A DNA stretch of 64,000 nt from Sphingobacteriaceae bacterium DW12 (GCA_000783305.1 JROE01000006.1:357004-421003), one strand, 5' to 3'. Positions 8,966 through 18,849 are shown, numbered from the stretch's first letter. Numbers and translations: made by a program. The notes: generated from the letters alone by a model not told the origin.

Positions 8966-10423
8966 ATGAAAACTACACATGTGGTAAAAAGCAATAATGG
9001 CTTCCTGCGCAGAATGTTGTGGGCCTTTGTTGCACTTAGTTTAGGCTTTGTGGGGTGCAAGGATGACAGTCAGCAAGTCGCTGAGGCCTTACCTTTTGAC
9101 CCCTCGAAACCAGTCGTCGTGTCTGATTTCAAACCCAGGGCGGGAGGAATGGGGCAACGCTTAGTTATTTATGGCCAAAATTTTGGGAATGATCTCGCAA
9201 AAGTGTCGGTATCTATAGGAGGAAAAGAGGCGAAAGTCATCAATGTGGAAGGGGAATCCTTGTACTGTTTGGTGCCAAGGCAAGCTTTCGGTGGAAATAT
9301 AGAGGTGCGTGTCGGAGGCCAAGATAAAGTAGTGGTAGGTAAAGCCGAACAACTTTTTGACTATCAACGTAAAATGGTGGTATCGACTATCATCGGGTAT
9401 CGGAATGCTAGAGGTGACGAGCCTTGGAAAGACGGAAAATTTAAAGATCCGGATGAGACAAAGATGGCGAGCGGATTTTGGGAACCCTCTTTCCTGAAAT
9501 TTGACCCTGTCAACCCAAAGCACTTGTGGATGACATTTGATAATAATAATGGGCTCTATCTAATCAATTTTGCAGATAGTACGGTAACTAAGAAGCGTTC
9601 TGACTTTGATCGTCCGCGGAGTATCGATTTTACGCTTGATAGTAAATACATGATTATTGCAGAAGATCGTGGCGGAGAAAATGACCGAGCTACGTATCGC
9701 TTATCGAGAGATCGAAATTGGCAAGATAGAGAAATCCTGACTACATACAGGCAGTGTAATGGTGCATCCGTCCATCCAGTGAATGGAGAAATGTACTTCA
9801 ATAGCTACGAAAAAGGACAGTTTTTTCGCTTTGATTTAAACAAGTATTTTAATGAAGGGCTTGGTGTCAAGGACTATGAGACGTTGTTCGTGGTGCATGA
9901 TCCGCAATGGGAATATAAAATCATGATACATCCTACCGGAAACTACGCCTACATCGTGGTCATCAACCAGCATTATATCCTCCGGGTAGATTATAATTGG
10001 GACAAGAAGCAATTCAATCAGCCATACTTGGTCTGTGGCCAACTTAAAGGAGCGGGTTATGAAGATGCAGTAGGTTCATCCGCTCGTCTGCGTAATCCTT
10101 ATCAGGGGGTCTTCGTGAAGAATCCTGCATATGTGGCTGCAGGCAAGACGGATGAATATGATTTTTATTTTACTGATCAACAGAATCATGCTATTCGCGT
10201 ACTGTCTCCTGACGGGAGTGTGAATACTTTTGCTGGACGAGGGAGCTCGAGTATCAACGCAAACCCATACGGCTATGTTGACGGTGATTTACGGCAAGAA
10301 GCACGGTTTGATCGACCATCGGGCATAGCCTATAATGAGGCAGAAGGCGCATTTTATATTGGAGACCAATCGAATCGTCGTATCCGCAAGATTGCTTTTG
10401 AAGAAATGGATGAAAATAAATAA
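8966..10423 (+). CDS. IPT/TIG and NHL-repeat surface lipoprotein
   Basis: The protein is 485 residues. A long signal peptide ends in LGFVGC, with the lipidated Cys at 31. Residues about 50-130 form an IPT/TIG Ig-like domain (RAGGMGQRLVIYGQNFG). Residues about 140-480 look like an NHL-type beta-propeller (SGFWEPSFLKFDP, DRPRSIDFTLDSKYMI, FDRPSGIAYNEAEGAFYIGDQSNRRI). Such lipoproteins are usually outer-surface glycan-binding accessories of SusC/SusD systems, comparable in role to SusE/SusF. It is the first gene of the operon and its stop lies 19 bases before the SusC start, which points to coupled expression. Confidence 0.82.
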   Translation: MKTTHVVKSNNGFLRRMLWAFVALSLGFVGCKDDSQQVAEALPFDPSKPVVVSDFKPRAGGMGQRLVIYGQNFGNDLAKVSVSIGGKEAKVINVEGESLYCLVPRQAFGGNIEVRVGGQDKVVVGKAEQLFDYQRKMVVSTIIGYRNARGDEPWKDGKFKDPDETKMASGFWEPSFLKFDPVNPKHLWMTFDNNNGLYLINFADSTVTKKRSDFDRPRSIDFTLDSKYMIIAEDRGGENDRATYRLSRDRNWQDREILTTYRQCNGASVHPVNGEMYFNSYEKGQFFRFDLNKYFNEGLGVKDYETLFVVHDPQWEYKIMIHPTGNYAYIVVINQHYILRVDYNWDKKQFNQPYLVCGQLKGAGYEDAVGSSARLRNPYQGVFVKNPAYVAAGKTDEYDFYFTDQQNHAIRVLSPDGSVNTFAGRGSSSINANPYGYVDGDLRQEARFDRPSGIAYNEAEGAFYIGDQSNRRIRKIAFEEMDENK

Positions 10424-10442
10424 CGCACAATCAGTGATTTTC

Positions 10443-13400
10443 ATGATGAAAAGAATTTTAACAATATGTATGTTGCTTCTCGGTGCGACTTTTAGCGCAC
10501 TGGCGCAAGAGATTGTCGAAGTAACAGGAGTCGTAACCGATTCCCAAAAGGAACCATTAGTTGGGGTTAGTATTTTTGTGACCGATGCGCCAGGTTTAGG
10601 TACTGTTACTGACAATAATGGTAGATATAAAATTAAGATAGAGCAATACAAGAAATTGACTTTCTCCTATCTAGGGTATGAAAAGCAAGAAATACTTATA
10701 AAAGATGGTGTTACGGTCAACGTCACACTACAGAAATCAGAAATGAGCGTGTTGGACGAGGTTGTGGTGACTGGAACAGGTACTCAAAAGAGGCTGACCG
10801 TGACCGGAGCAGTGACCACCGTAAATGTAAATGATCTGAAATCCAACCCGACTTCGAGCTTGTCTAATGCCTTGGCCGGAAATGTTCCGGGTATAATGGC
10901 AATGATGCAATCAGGCCAACCTGGAAAAAATATCTCGGAATTCTGGATTCGCGGAATTTCGACGTTTGGGGGTGGTACTGGAGCATTGGTATTGGTCGAT
11001 AACATAGAGCGTGATATCAATGAAATCAATATTGAGGATATAGAATCGTTTTCTGTACTGAAAGATGCCGCTGTTACAGCTATTTATGGGTCTAGAGGAG
11101 CAAATGGAGTTATTCTCATCACGAGCAAAAGAGGTAAAGAGGGGAAGATTGACATTAATTTCAAAGATGAAACTATTTACAATACTCGAACGATTACGCC
11201 GGAATTCGAAGATGGGGTGACGTATGCAAGGTTGTTAAATGAGTCGCGGGTCACTCGTAATCAGGCACCTATCTATCAAGATGAAGAACTGGAAATCTTG
11301 AGATTGGGTTTAGACCCAGATTTGTATCCCAACGTGAATTGGCAGGATCTCTTGCTTAAAGACGGTGCAATGACCTATAGGGCCAATCTCAATATGAGTG
11401 GAGGTGGGGCAACAGCTCGTTATTTCGCTTCTGGCAGTTATGTAGAAGAAGGAGGAATGTATAAGATTGATGAAACGTTAAGGAATGATTACAATACAAA
11501 TGCCAACTATAAACGTTGGAACTATCGCCTCAACACAGATTTTAACATTACCAAAACAACTGTGGCAAAACTGGGTATTGCAGGTGCTCTGGGTAAGCGT
11601 AATAGCCCAGGATTAGGTGATGAAGATTTTTGGGGGGTGTTGTTCGGATATTCACCTATTCGTACCCCAATTATGTATTCGAATGGCTATGTTCCTGCCA
11701 TTGGGATCGGAAACCAAACCAATCCTTGGGTGGTGGCTACACAAACTGGATTTAACGAACATTGGACAAATAATATACAAACCAATATATCCATCGAGCA
11801 AAACTTTGATTTTATTACAAAGGGACTTCGTGCTAGAGGAATCTTTGGATTTGATACAAATAATAAGAGCAATATACATCGTCGTAAATGGCCAGAGCAA
11901 TGGCGAGCTGAGCGAGCTCGGGATGAAAACGGAAACCTCATATTTACACATGTATCCGATCCTAGAGAATTGTATCAATACAGCACGGCGGAAGGTGAAA
12001 GACGAGAGTTTTTGGATTTGATGTTCAATTATGACCGAAGTATCGGTAATCATAACGTAGGGGGAGTGGCTAGATTCACACGTGATGCGCTGGTCAAAAC
12101 GGTAAATGTTGGTGACGATATCAAAAACGGTTTGTCCCGACGAAATCAGGCTTTGGCTGGACGGGTGACCTACAATTGGAAAAATCGTTATTTTACAGAT
12201 TTTAACTTCGGATATACGGGTTCTGAGAACTTCTCTTTGGGACAGCAATATGGCTTTTTTCCTGCATTCTCAGCAGCTTGGAATGTGGCGGAGGAGTCAA
12301 TAGTCAAAGAGAATGTCCTGTGGATGGATATGTTCAAAATCCGCTACTCTTGGGGCAAGGTGGGTAATGATCAGCTGAAAATTGGTAATGATTTGGAACG
12401 CTTTCCTTACCTCTATGCGATTGGAAGCGGAGGTGGCTATCAGTGGGCAGACTATGGATTTAATAGATCTTACGATGGGATGAGGTTTACTCAGGTAGCT
12501 TCTCCATATGTAACTTGGGAGATGGCTACCAAGCAGAATTTAGGTTTTGATATTGCGCTTTTTCACGATAAGGTTATTGCTAATTTGGATTTCTTTAATG
12601 AGGAGCGGACAGGGATTTATATGGAGCGGAGATTTTTACCTGAGATTGTGGGGTTGGAAAGCACTCCTAGAGCCAATGTCGGCGCTGTGAGATCTCGAGG
12701 TTTTGATGGACGCTTTGAGTACAAACAAAAAATTGGGGAAGTAAATCTTACCGCTAGAAGTAATATCACTTATAGTAAGAACACTATTATGGAAAGGGAT
12801 GAAGAGAATAATGTCTATGGTTATCAGAATGAAAGAGGATTTCGTGTAGATCAAGCCAAGGGTTTAGTTGCTTTAGGCCTATTCAAAGATTATGACGATA
12901 TCCGTAATAGTCCAACTCAAACTTTTGGCAACTACCAACCTGGAGATATTAAATATAAGGATGTGAATGGTGATGGTGTAATCAATGATGGAGATCGGGT
13001 ACCTATTGGTGCGACCAGACGACCAAACCTTATTTATGGAATAGGGGCCTCTGCTAGTTGGAAGGGGTTGGATGTAAATATCCATTTGCAAGGGGCAGGC
13101 AAATCTACTTTTTTCACATATGGAAAGACGGTGTATGCGTTCAGTGAAGGAGAGTGGGGACAAGTAATGAAGCGGGTAATGGGCGAAAATCGTTGGATAT
13201 CTGCTGAAATCTCTGGAGATCCAGGAACGGAGAATCCTAATGCTTCTTATCCGCGTTTGAGTTTTGGTCCAAATCCTAATAATTTTAGGGAATCTACATT
13301 TTGGCTACGAAATGGTCAATATCTCCGTCTCAAAACAGTAGATATTGGCTACTCGATTCCGAAACATTTAGCAAATAGAATCAAAACTAACAACATTCGA

Positions 13401-13532
13401 GTATTTTTTGTTGGGAGTAATTTGCTAACCTGGTCAAAATTCAAGCTTTGGGACCCTGAACTCGCGAGTCCAAGAGGCGAGGACTACCCGTTGCCTAAAT
13501 CCTTTACATTGGGCTTAAGTATTAACCTATAA
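10443..13532 (+). CDS. SusC/RagA-family TonB-dependent outer-membrane transporter
   Basis: The protein is about 1029 residues. I chose the ATG at 10443 (ATGATGAAAAG) because it begins a clean signal peptide (MMKRILTICMLLLGATFSALA-Q); upstream starts would overlap the previous gene and destroy it. Order: signal, carboxypeptidase-D-like beta domain (VTGVVTDSQKEPLVGVSI, about 22-105), plug domain with DEVVVTGTGTQKR and the ALVLVDNIERDINEIN and AIYGSRGANGVILI motifs, then the 22-strand barrel ending in SFTLGLSINL. It imports oligosaccharides across the outer membrane with the SusD encoded 11 bases downstream. Confidence 0.95.
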   Translation: MMKRILTICMLLLGATFSALAQEIVEVTGVVTDSQKEPLVGVSIFVTDAPGLGTVTDNNGRYKIKIEQYKKLTFSYLGYEKQEILIKDGVTVNVTLQKSEMSVLDEVVVTGTGTQKRLTVTGAVTTVNVNDLKSNPTSSLSNALAGNVPGIMAMMQSGQPGKNISEFWIRGISTFGGGTGALVLVDNIERDINEINIEDIESFSVLKDAAVTAIYGSRGANGVILITSKRGKEGKIDINFKDETIYNTRTITPEFEDGVTYARLLNESRVTRNQAPIYQDEELEILRLGLDPDLYPNVNWQDLLLKDGAMTYRANLNMSGGGATARYFASGSYVEEGGMYKIDETLRNDYNTNANYKRWNYRLNTDFNITKTTVAKLGIAGALGKRNSPGLGDEDFWGVLFGYSPIRTPIMYSNGYVPAIGIGNQTNPWVVATQTGFNEHWTNNIQTNISIEQNFDFITKGLRARGIFGFDTNNKSNIHRRKWPEQWRAERARDENGNLIFTHVSDPRELYQYSTAEGERREFLDLMFNYDRSIGNHNVGGVARFTRDALVKTVNVGDDIKNGLSRRNQALAGRVTYNWKNRYFTDFNFGYTGSENFSLGQQYGFFPAFSAAWNVAEESIVKENVLWMDMFKIRYSWGKVGNDQLKIGNDLERFPYLYAIGSGGGYQWADYGFNRSYDGMRFTQVASPYVTWEMATKQNLGFDIALFHDKVIANLDFFNEERTGIYMERRFLPEIVGLESTPRANVGAVRSRGFDGRFEYKQKIGEVNLTARSNITYSKNTIMERDEENNVYGYQNERGFRVDQAKGLVALGLFKDYDDIRNSPTQTFGNYQPGDIKYKDVNGDGVINDGDRVPIGATRRPNLIYGIGASASWKGLDVNIHLQGAGKSTFFTYGKTVYAFSEGEWGQVMKRVMGENRWISAEISGDPGTENPNASYPRLSFGPNPNNFRESTFWLRNGQYLRLKTVDIGYSIPKHLANRIKTNNIRVFFVGSNLLTWSKFKLWDPELASPRGEDYPLPKSFTLGLSINL

Positions 13533-13543
13533 ATCGAACAAAG

Positions 13544-15598
13544 ATGCAAAAGAAAATATATTTCGTGGTCTTACTTGTGCTTTGCACCCACATCATTACT
13601 TCTTGTAAAAAAGATTACTTGAAGTCGGACCAATTTTTTAAAGATCGAATAACGATTGAGAAAGTATTCAAAAGCAAGGTTTATACCGAACAATGGCTAG
13701 CGCATGTATATGAAGAGTTTAAGGGCATCAATGCTGATGTGGCGAGTAAGGGCCTTACTCCACATAATTTTGCGGACGATATGTACTATGGTGATCGGGA
13801 TAAGGATTATGATCCTTCGAAAAACGAACTCTCCTACAACATGTTCAAAATGGGACTTTACACCGAGAATGATAAGCAAGGTACTTGGACACAATGCTAC
13901 AGGGGGATTCGTAATGCAACGACATTCATTCAGAATGTGTACATGAATGTAGAAATGAGTCCAGTGGAAATTGAAGACTACAGAGGGCAAGCGCGTTTTG
14001 CAAGGGCTTACTTATATTGGCAATTGCTTCGGAAGTATGGCCCCATTCCACTGTTGCCAGACGAAGGGATTGACTATACCGAAAGCTATGATAATATCGC
14101 TACCGCGCGTAGTACTTATGAAGAGTGTGCAACCTATATCAGCAATGAAATGTTGCAAGCCGCCAAAGAAATGCAAAAATTAGGCATGAATCGAGGGCAA
14201 GATGGCTCCGCTCGTCCCACTTGTGGAGCAGCGTTGGCTACTCGGGCCAAAGTTTTGCTATATGCTGCAAGTCCGCTTGCCAACGGAAATACGTCCAACT
14301 TTGCCACAAGACTAGTCGATGATTCAGGTAAGCGCTTGCTTTCTGCCGATTATCAAGAGGAGAAATGGGCCAAAGCTGCCGCAGCTGCTAGGGATGTCAT
14401 TGAGCTTGGTGTGTATCAACTTTATTGGGTTCCAATCCAGGAAACCGGTCAAGATGCTACGGTAATACCACCAAAGGATAATAACTTTTCAGAAAAGAGT
14501 TGGCCAGCTGGTTGGGCAAATATTGATCCGGCTAAGTCTTACGCACAGGTTTTTGATGGTACATTGCAAGCGTCGGGAAATCCAGAGCTGATATTTACTA
14601 GAGGTAACAATCAGCAAGGAGAAGGGATAGATGCGATGGTCATCCACCAACTACCGCGATCGGCTACAGGCTGGAATACACATGGGCTTACCCAAAAGTT
14701 AGTCGATGCTTATTATATGAACGATGGAAGGGATGCGCCGGGAAAAGACAACGAAATCGGTCGTGGCAATGGCACCGAACGGGTGAAAGGTTACGTAAGC
14801 AAAGAAGACTTTGATGCAGGTAAATACAAGCCGCTTAGAGAAGGCGTATCTCTGCAATATGCAAATCGTGAGCCTCGTTTTTATGCTTCAGTAGCTTATA
14901 ACGGCAGTTTTTGGACACTCTTAAATGAAACTCAAGAACGAAATCGTAATCAACAGGTATTCTATTATCGGGATGACAATCGAGGTAATGGCTTTAATTC
15001 GTCCAACGCGTATTGGTTACGTACTGGGTTTGGTGTTAAGAAGTTCGTACACCCGAGCGATACCTATGAAGGAGGAAGCGCTGCACGTGTAATTCCAAAA
15101 GCCGAGCCTGCTATTCGTTATGCAGACATTCTGCTTGCGTATGCCGAAGCGCTGAATGAACTTGACGGATCTTACAATATCCCTTCATGGCGTGATGGAA
15201 GTTACGCTATCAGTCGAAATATCAGTGAGATGCAAAGAGGTATTCATCCTATTCGTATTCGAGGGGGAGTACCTGATTATCCTACTACGGTATACAGCAG
15301 TAAAACGGAGCTACGTAAATCCTTAAAGCGCGAACGCTTTATTGAGTTGATGGGGGAAGGGCAACGCTATTATGACTTGCGCCGCTGGATGGATGCCCCG
15401 GTAGAAGAGGCATTGCCTGTCTATGGATGTAATGTGTTGATGAACGGAAAGGAACGTGATCTTTTTCATCAACCGGTGGCGGTATGGGCGCTCAAAACTA
15501 CTTTTGCAGATAAGATGTGGTTTTGGCCAATCAGCCATAATGAGCTTAAACGAAATAAACGTTTGACACAAAATCCAGGATGGACGTATAACGATTAA
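13544..15598 (+). CDS. SusD/RagB-family glycan-binding lipoprotein
   Basis: The protein is 684 residues with lipoprotein signal ending ITSC (Cys21). It has the SusD N-terminal helical region (WTQCYRGIRNATTFIQNV, GQARFARAYLYWQLLRKYGPIPLL) and the C-terminal segment (IRYADILLAYAEALNEL, LKRERFIELMGEGQRYYDLRRW), ending in LTQNPGW, a typical SusD tail. It caps the SusC barrel encoded just upstream and captures glycan. It is longer than the 500-600 residues usual for the family, with the extra length in the middle. Confidence 0.95.
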   Translation: MQKKIYFVVLLVLCTHIITSCKKDYLKSDQFFKDRITIEKVFKSKVYTEQWLAHVYEEFKGINADVASKGLTPHNFADDMYYGDRDKDYDPSKNELSYNMFKMGLYTENDKQGTWTQCYRGIRNATTFIQNVYMNVEMSPVEIEDYRGQARFARAYLYWQLLRKYGPIPLLPDEGIDYTESYDNIATARSTYEECATYISNEMLQAAKEMQKLGMNRGQDGSARPTCGAALATRAKVLLYAASPLANGNTSNFATRLVDDSGKRLLSADYQEEKWAKAAAAARDVIELGVYQLYWVPIQETGQDATVIPPKDNNFSEKSWPAGWANIDPAKSYAQVFDGTLQASGNPELIFTRGNNQQGEGIDAMVIHQLPRSATGWNTHGLTQKLVDAYYMNDGRDAPGKDNEIGRGNGTERVKGYVSKEDFDAGKYKPLREGVSLQYANREPRFYASVAYNGSFWTLLNETQERNRNQQVFYYRDDNRGNGFNSSNAYWLRTGFGVKKFVHPSDTYEGGSAARVIPKAEPAIRYADILLAYAEALNELDGSYNIPSWRDGSYAISRNISEMQRGIHPIRIRGGVPDYPTTVYSSKTELRKSLKRERFIELMGEGQRYYDLRRWMDAPVEEALPVYGCNVLMNGKERDLFHQPVAVWALKTTFADKMWFWPISHNELKRNKRLTQNPGWTYND

Positions 15599-15659
15599 AT
15601 AGCGAAACTTGGATTCAAGACGGCTTCAACAATCTCAATAAATGAATGCAAAAAAACGG

Positions 15660-15716
15660 ATTCATTAAAGCGCTTGGGCGTAATGTAGTTAGCGCAGCGC
15701 GAATGCCTTAATGAAT
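15660..15716 (+). repeat. Inverted repeat between SusD and the DUF1735-type gene
   Basis: ATTCATTAA (15660-15668) and TTAATGAAT (15708-15716) are perfect 9-base inverted repeats around a GC-rich spacer holding GCGCTTGGGCG and GCGCAGCGCG. It could be an intra-operon processing or attenuation structure. Confidence 0.35.
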
Positions 15717-15724
15717 AAATAAAG

Positions 15725-16729
15725 ATGAACAAAAACTATATTTCAATGAAAAAAACATATATACAGCTCTGGCTGCTTTCATTGCTACTCATCTGTGGTG
15801 GATGTAATGATGAGTGGAAAGACGAACAGTTTGAAAATTTTATTTCATTCAAAGCCCCTTTGGGAAGCGAGGGGGTATCGAATATTTATGTTCGATACAA
15901 GAGCGATCAAAAGACCTCTTTTCAGCTACCACTAATCGTTAGTGGATCTGCTATTAATAATAAAAATATGAGTGTCCATATTGGTATAGATTCTGATACG
16001 TTGAGTGTTTTGAACTTCGAACGATTCCAAAATCGAGAAGATTTTTACTACAGAAAGCTTAATGACCAATATTTCTCCATGCCTAGTACCGTTGAAGTGA
16101 AAGCCGGAGAGAATACAGCTTTAATGACGATAGATTTTACACTTAAAGATATTGACATGGTGGATAAGTGGGTACTACCTCTGGCAATTAAGGAAGATGC
16201 TTCTTATAATTACATAGCTAACCCCCGCAAGCACTACAGAAAGGCGCTCTTGCGGATTAATCCGTTCAATGATTATTCGGGGACATACAGTGGAACGGCT
16301 CTCAAAACAAGTATGGAAGGTTACGAAAATGAAACACCCATTGTTAAAAGTGAAATCAAAAGTTATGTGGTAAACGAGAATACCATTTTTTTCTACGCGG
16401 GAAATATAGACGAAGAGCGGCAAGATCGTCGCAATTATAAAATCTACGCAACTTTTAACGCAACAGGGGGAGTCAGCTTCCGTGCTGACAATCCCAGTAT
16501 TAAGTTTAACGTGAATAAGGATGCCAGTTACACCATCTCCGAACAGATGGATGCTGTACGTCCATATCTACTTCGTCGGTATATATCGATCAATAACATC
16601 GATTATAAATTTACAGATTACACAATGGTCCCTAATGTTGATATCAACTATAAGGTGACTGGGTCGCTAACGTTACAGCGGCGCTTAAATACCGAAATTC
16701 CTGACGAGGATCAGTCTATAGAATGGTAA
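15725..16729 (+). CDS. DUF1735/DUF4973-type surface lipoprotein
   Basis: The protein is 334 residues from the ATG at 15725. An internal ATG at 15746 gives a tidier lipoprotein signal (MKKTYIQLWLLSLLLICGGC) and may be the true start. The first 150 residues after the Cys look like a DUF1735 beta-sandwich (SFQLPLIVSGSAINN, MPSTVEVKAGENTALMTIDF, KWVLPLAIKEDASYNYIANP). The second half has the GTYSG opening common in DUF4973/DUF4361-like C-terminal domains. Proteins of this build act as accessory glycan-binding lipoproteins. Its place as last gene of the Sus operon and the terminator after it fit that role. Confidence 0.7.
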   Translation: MNKNYISMKKTYIQLWLLSLLLICGGCNDEWKDEQFENFISFKAPLGSEGVSNIYVRYKSDQKTSFQLPLIVSGSAINNKNMSVHIGIDSDTLSVLNFERFQNREDFYYRKLNDQYFSMPSTVEVKAGENTALMTIDFTLKDIDMVDKWVLPLAIKEDASYNYIANPRKHYRKALLRINPFNDYSGTYSGTALKTSMEGYENETPIVKSEIKSYVVNENTIFFYAGNIDEERQDRRNYKIYATFNATGGVSFRADNPSIKFNVNKDASYTISEQMDAVRPYLLRRYISINNIDYKFTDYTMVPNVDINYKVTGSLTLQRRLNTEIPDEDQSIEW

Positions 16730-16793
16730 AAGTGAAAATGAGTGTGTTCACTTATAAAAGCTAGTTTGTTGAGTTAAGTTTATAGGTTGGAAG

Positions 16794-16824
16794 TGCGGAG
16801 CGTGAAGCTTCGCATTTCTTTTTG
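16794..16824 (+). terminator. Terminator of the first Sus operon
   Basis: TGCGGAGC (16794-16801) pairs with GCTTCGCA (16807-16814) with one G-T wobble and a GTGAA loop, followed by TTTCTTTTTG. Confidence 0.7.
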
Positions 16825-16891
16825 AGCAAGTTCAGGGAACTTGTTGTTTTATTCAACTTGCTTTATCTATACCGTGAGGATTCTAAAGGAC

Positions 16892-16936
16892 AAAAAAGAA
16901 AGGTTAAGAATTCAATATTCTTAACCTTTCTTTTTT
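16892..16936. terminator. Bidirectional terminator before msrAB
   Basis: Arms 16892-16911 and 16917-16936 form a perfect 20-bp stem with a 5-base loop, with A6 at one end and T6 at the other. It can end transcripts from both the plus-strand Sus operon and the minus-strand msrAB gene, which converge here. Confidence 0.88.
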
Positions 16937-16958
16937 GGAAAATGTAACGGATAGATTT

Positions 16959-18056
16959 TTATTCCTTGTCTAATAAAGGCAAGTATTTCTCATATCCTTG
17001 TTTTTTCATATCTTCTTTTGGAACAAATTTTAAAGATGCACTATTGATACAGTATCGCAATCCACCTTTATCAGCAGGTCCGTCATCGAATACATGTCCT
17101 AGGTGTGCATCTCCTGCTTTGCTGCGTACTTCAGTACGTATCATGCCATGTGTCTTATCTACCTTTTCTTCTATGATGTCTTGATTGATCGGTTTTGAGA
17201 AGCTTGGCCATCCACAACCAGAATCAAATTTGTCTGTAGATACAAAAAGAGGTTCACCGGTGGTAATATCTACATAAATGCCTTCTCTAAACTCGGCATC
17301 GTATTCATTTTGGAAGGGGCGTTCTGTAGCGCCCTTTTGCGTCACTTCGTATTGTAGGGGCGTGAGTTTGGCTTTTAACGTAGTATCATCTGGTTTGGTA
17401 TATTCAGATACTGGTGCGGGGTTAGCATTTTTAGCATATTCGAATAGATTTGGTGGAATATGACAGTAGCCTCCTGGATTCTTATCGAGGTAGTCTTGAT
17501 GATAATCTTCGGCAGAATAGTAATTCTTAAGCGGTAAATTTTCAATAGCTATAGGGGCAGAATAATGCTTGGCTAGATCGCTCAATTTTTGTGTGATGAG
17601 AGGTGCATCTTCATCATTCTTATAATAAATTCCGGTTCTATATTGTGTACCCACATCATTACCCTGGCGATTCACACTCGTGGGTTCTATCGTTTTGAAG
17701 TAGAAGTCAATTAGTTTTCCTAATTCCAGTACTTGCGGGTCGTATATGACTTTAACGGTCTCTGTGTAGCCTGTGTTTTTATAGGAGACATCTTCATATG
17801 TTGGATTTGGCGTATTCCCATTAGCATAACCAACTTCAGTGGCCAGTACTCCTCTGATTTGTTTAAAGAAATGCTCTGTCCCCCAGAAACATCCCCCAGC
17901 AAAATAAATCTCTTTACCATTTTTCATACTTTCTTCTTTTTTTTGTGTTTGTTTTTCCGTCACAGAATTACTTGTAAAAATGTGTGAATTTGCGGCAACA
18001 ACAACTGCAGCTCCCAATAGCACACAAATCGCAATCATTGTAGTTTTCATTTTCAT
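16959..18056 (-). CDS. msrAB: Periplasmic methionine sulfoxide reductase MsrA-MsrB fusion
   Basis: The protein is 365 residues with an N-terminal hydrophobic segment ([18 protein letters not shown]) that exports or anchors it. MsrA comes first (about 47-200): GGCFWG holds the catalytic Cys56, and the NPGGYCHI tail carries a resolving-type Cys. MsrB follows (about 225-360): [23 protein letters not shown] and [11 protein letters not shown] with the catalytic Cys. The paired CxxC zinc sites of many MsrB proteins are absent, as in the zinc-free subgroup. It reduces both S- and R-methionine sulfoxide in oxidised envelope proteins. The ATG overlaps the stop of a decayed upstream frame (ATGA). Confidence 0.93.
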   Translation of the reverse strand: MKMKTTMIAICVLLGAAVVVAANSHIFTSNSVTEKQTQKKEESMKNGKEIYFAGGCFWGTEHFFKQIRGVLATEVGYANGNTPNPTYEDVSYKNTGYTETVKVIYDPQVLELGKLIDFYFKTIEPTSVNRQGNDVGTQYRTGIYYKNDEDAPLITQKLSDLAKHYSAPIAIENLPLKNYYSAEDYHQDYLDKNPGGYCHIPPNLFEYAKNANPAPVSEYTKPDDTTLKAKLTPLQYEVTQKGATERPFQNEYDAEFREGIYVDITTGEPLFVSTDKFDSGCGWPSFSKPINQDIIEEKVDKTHGMIRTEVRSKAGDAHLGHVFDDGPADKGGLRYCINSASLKFVPKEDMKKQGYEKYLPLLDKE

Positions 18057-18244
18057 TCTATTTGTTGATGAGTATTTATTAACATAAGTCCAAGAATCAG
18101 AAACAGGAAGCCCTCGAGTATAAGGACATCCGTAACTGGCACCTCATCTACTATTCACCAAACACTATGCATGGTCAATAGAAAGCCGGGCGTAAAAACA
18201 AAGATACCAATCATTCCTCACGCCGCATATTTGGTCAACGTCAT
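18053..18244 (-). pseudogene. Remnant of a small membrane-protein gene, coupled to msrAB
   Basis: Reading the minus strand from an ATG at 18244 gives a frame of about 63 codons whose final TGA overlaps the msrAB ATG (ATGA). The frame is broken by two TGA codons (18221-18219 and 18157-18155). Reading each as Trp restores a sensible hydrophobic protein, with segments such as MIGIFVFTPGFLLTMHSVW and [18 protein letters not shown]. An internal ATG follows the first TGA. The hydrophobic pattern and the coupled stop suggest a real gene lost by nonsense mutation. It has not been compared with any homologue, so it could still be chance. Confidence 0.42.
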
Positions 18245-18469
18245 TTTTTATATCGACAATAGGCAAACTATTTGTCTTGTTCAATACAGGGTTTTGTAAA
18301 TATAATAATAGCTAACAGTCTGTGTGTTAATTATTAATGATGGATTGGTAGTGGTAATTTCATGATGTCGTTTTTCTGGAACGTGTAGACTTGGTTTTCT
18401 TTAAGGTAAGATTTAGCTCTTTTTGTATGTTTATTTAAGTTGAACTGCTTCAAGAAAGTTGAAAAAAAA

Positions 18470-18516
18470 TTTGCGTAGCTAAGTGGCTACGTTTATATTT
18501 GTAGTCAAATGACTAC
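18470..18516 (+). promoter_or_regulatory. ArsR-type operator and promoter
   Basis: TTTG (18470-18473) and TATATTTG (18494-18501), 20 bases apart, form a good Bacteroidota -33/-7 promoter. The palindrome CGTAGC-TAAGTG-GCTACG (18474-18491) lies exactly between them. A second one, GTAGTC-AAAT-GACTAC (18501-18516), covers the likely start site and ends 3 bases before the ATG. The two sites share the half-site GTAG(C/T), so the downstream ArsR protein probably represses its own operon. The stretch from about 18245 to 18469 holds nothing else I recognise. Confidence 0.75.
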
Positions 18517-18519
18517 GTA

Positions 18520-18840
18520 ATGAATCTAAGAAGAGATGTATTCCAAGCGATTGCCGACCCAACTAGGCGCACCATATTGTTGCTTTTGACGTCTCAGTCT
18601 ATGACGGCCGGGGCAATTGCCGCAAATTTTGATTCGGCTAGACCTACGGTATCCAAACATCTCCAGATTTTAACGGAATGTGAATTGATTGAAAAAGATC
18701 CACAGGGACGTGAGATCTACTACCAACTGAACCCTAAAAAAATAAAGGAAATTGCTGACTTTATCGAACCTTTTCGCCAAATGTGGGAGGACCGATTCAA
18801 TAAGTTGGAAACTTTGATGCAGCAATATAAAACCAAATAA
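18520..18840 (+). CDS. ArsR-family winged-helix repressor
   Basis: The protein is 106 residues and consists of one winged-helix domain: [17 protein letters not shown], then a recognition region with [20 protein letters not shown] and the wing [10 protein letters not shown]. No metal-binding CxC is present in the helix region, so it belongs to the non-metal ArsR group that is often paired with AHSA1/SRPBCC proteins. It starts 3 bases after a palindromic operator, which suggests autoregulation. Nine bases separate it from the AHSA1 gene. Confidence 0.88.
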   Translation: MNLRRDVFQAIADPTRRTILLLLTSQSMTAGAIAANFDSARPTVSKHLQILTECELIEKDPQGREIYYQLNPKKIKEIADFIEPFRQMWEDRFNKLETLMQQYKTK

Positions 18841-18849
18841 ACCAATTGT

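Noticed and set aside
11652..12248. 198-codon minus-strand frame inside SusC.
   Set aside because: Antisense shadow of a confident SusC gene.
18155..18221. TGA codons in the frame before msrAB considered as recoded Trp or selenocysteine.
   Set aside because: All confident genes here use TGA, where present, as stop; no SECIS-like element is seen. Decay is simpler.
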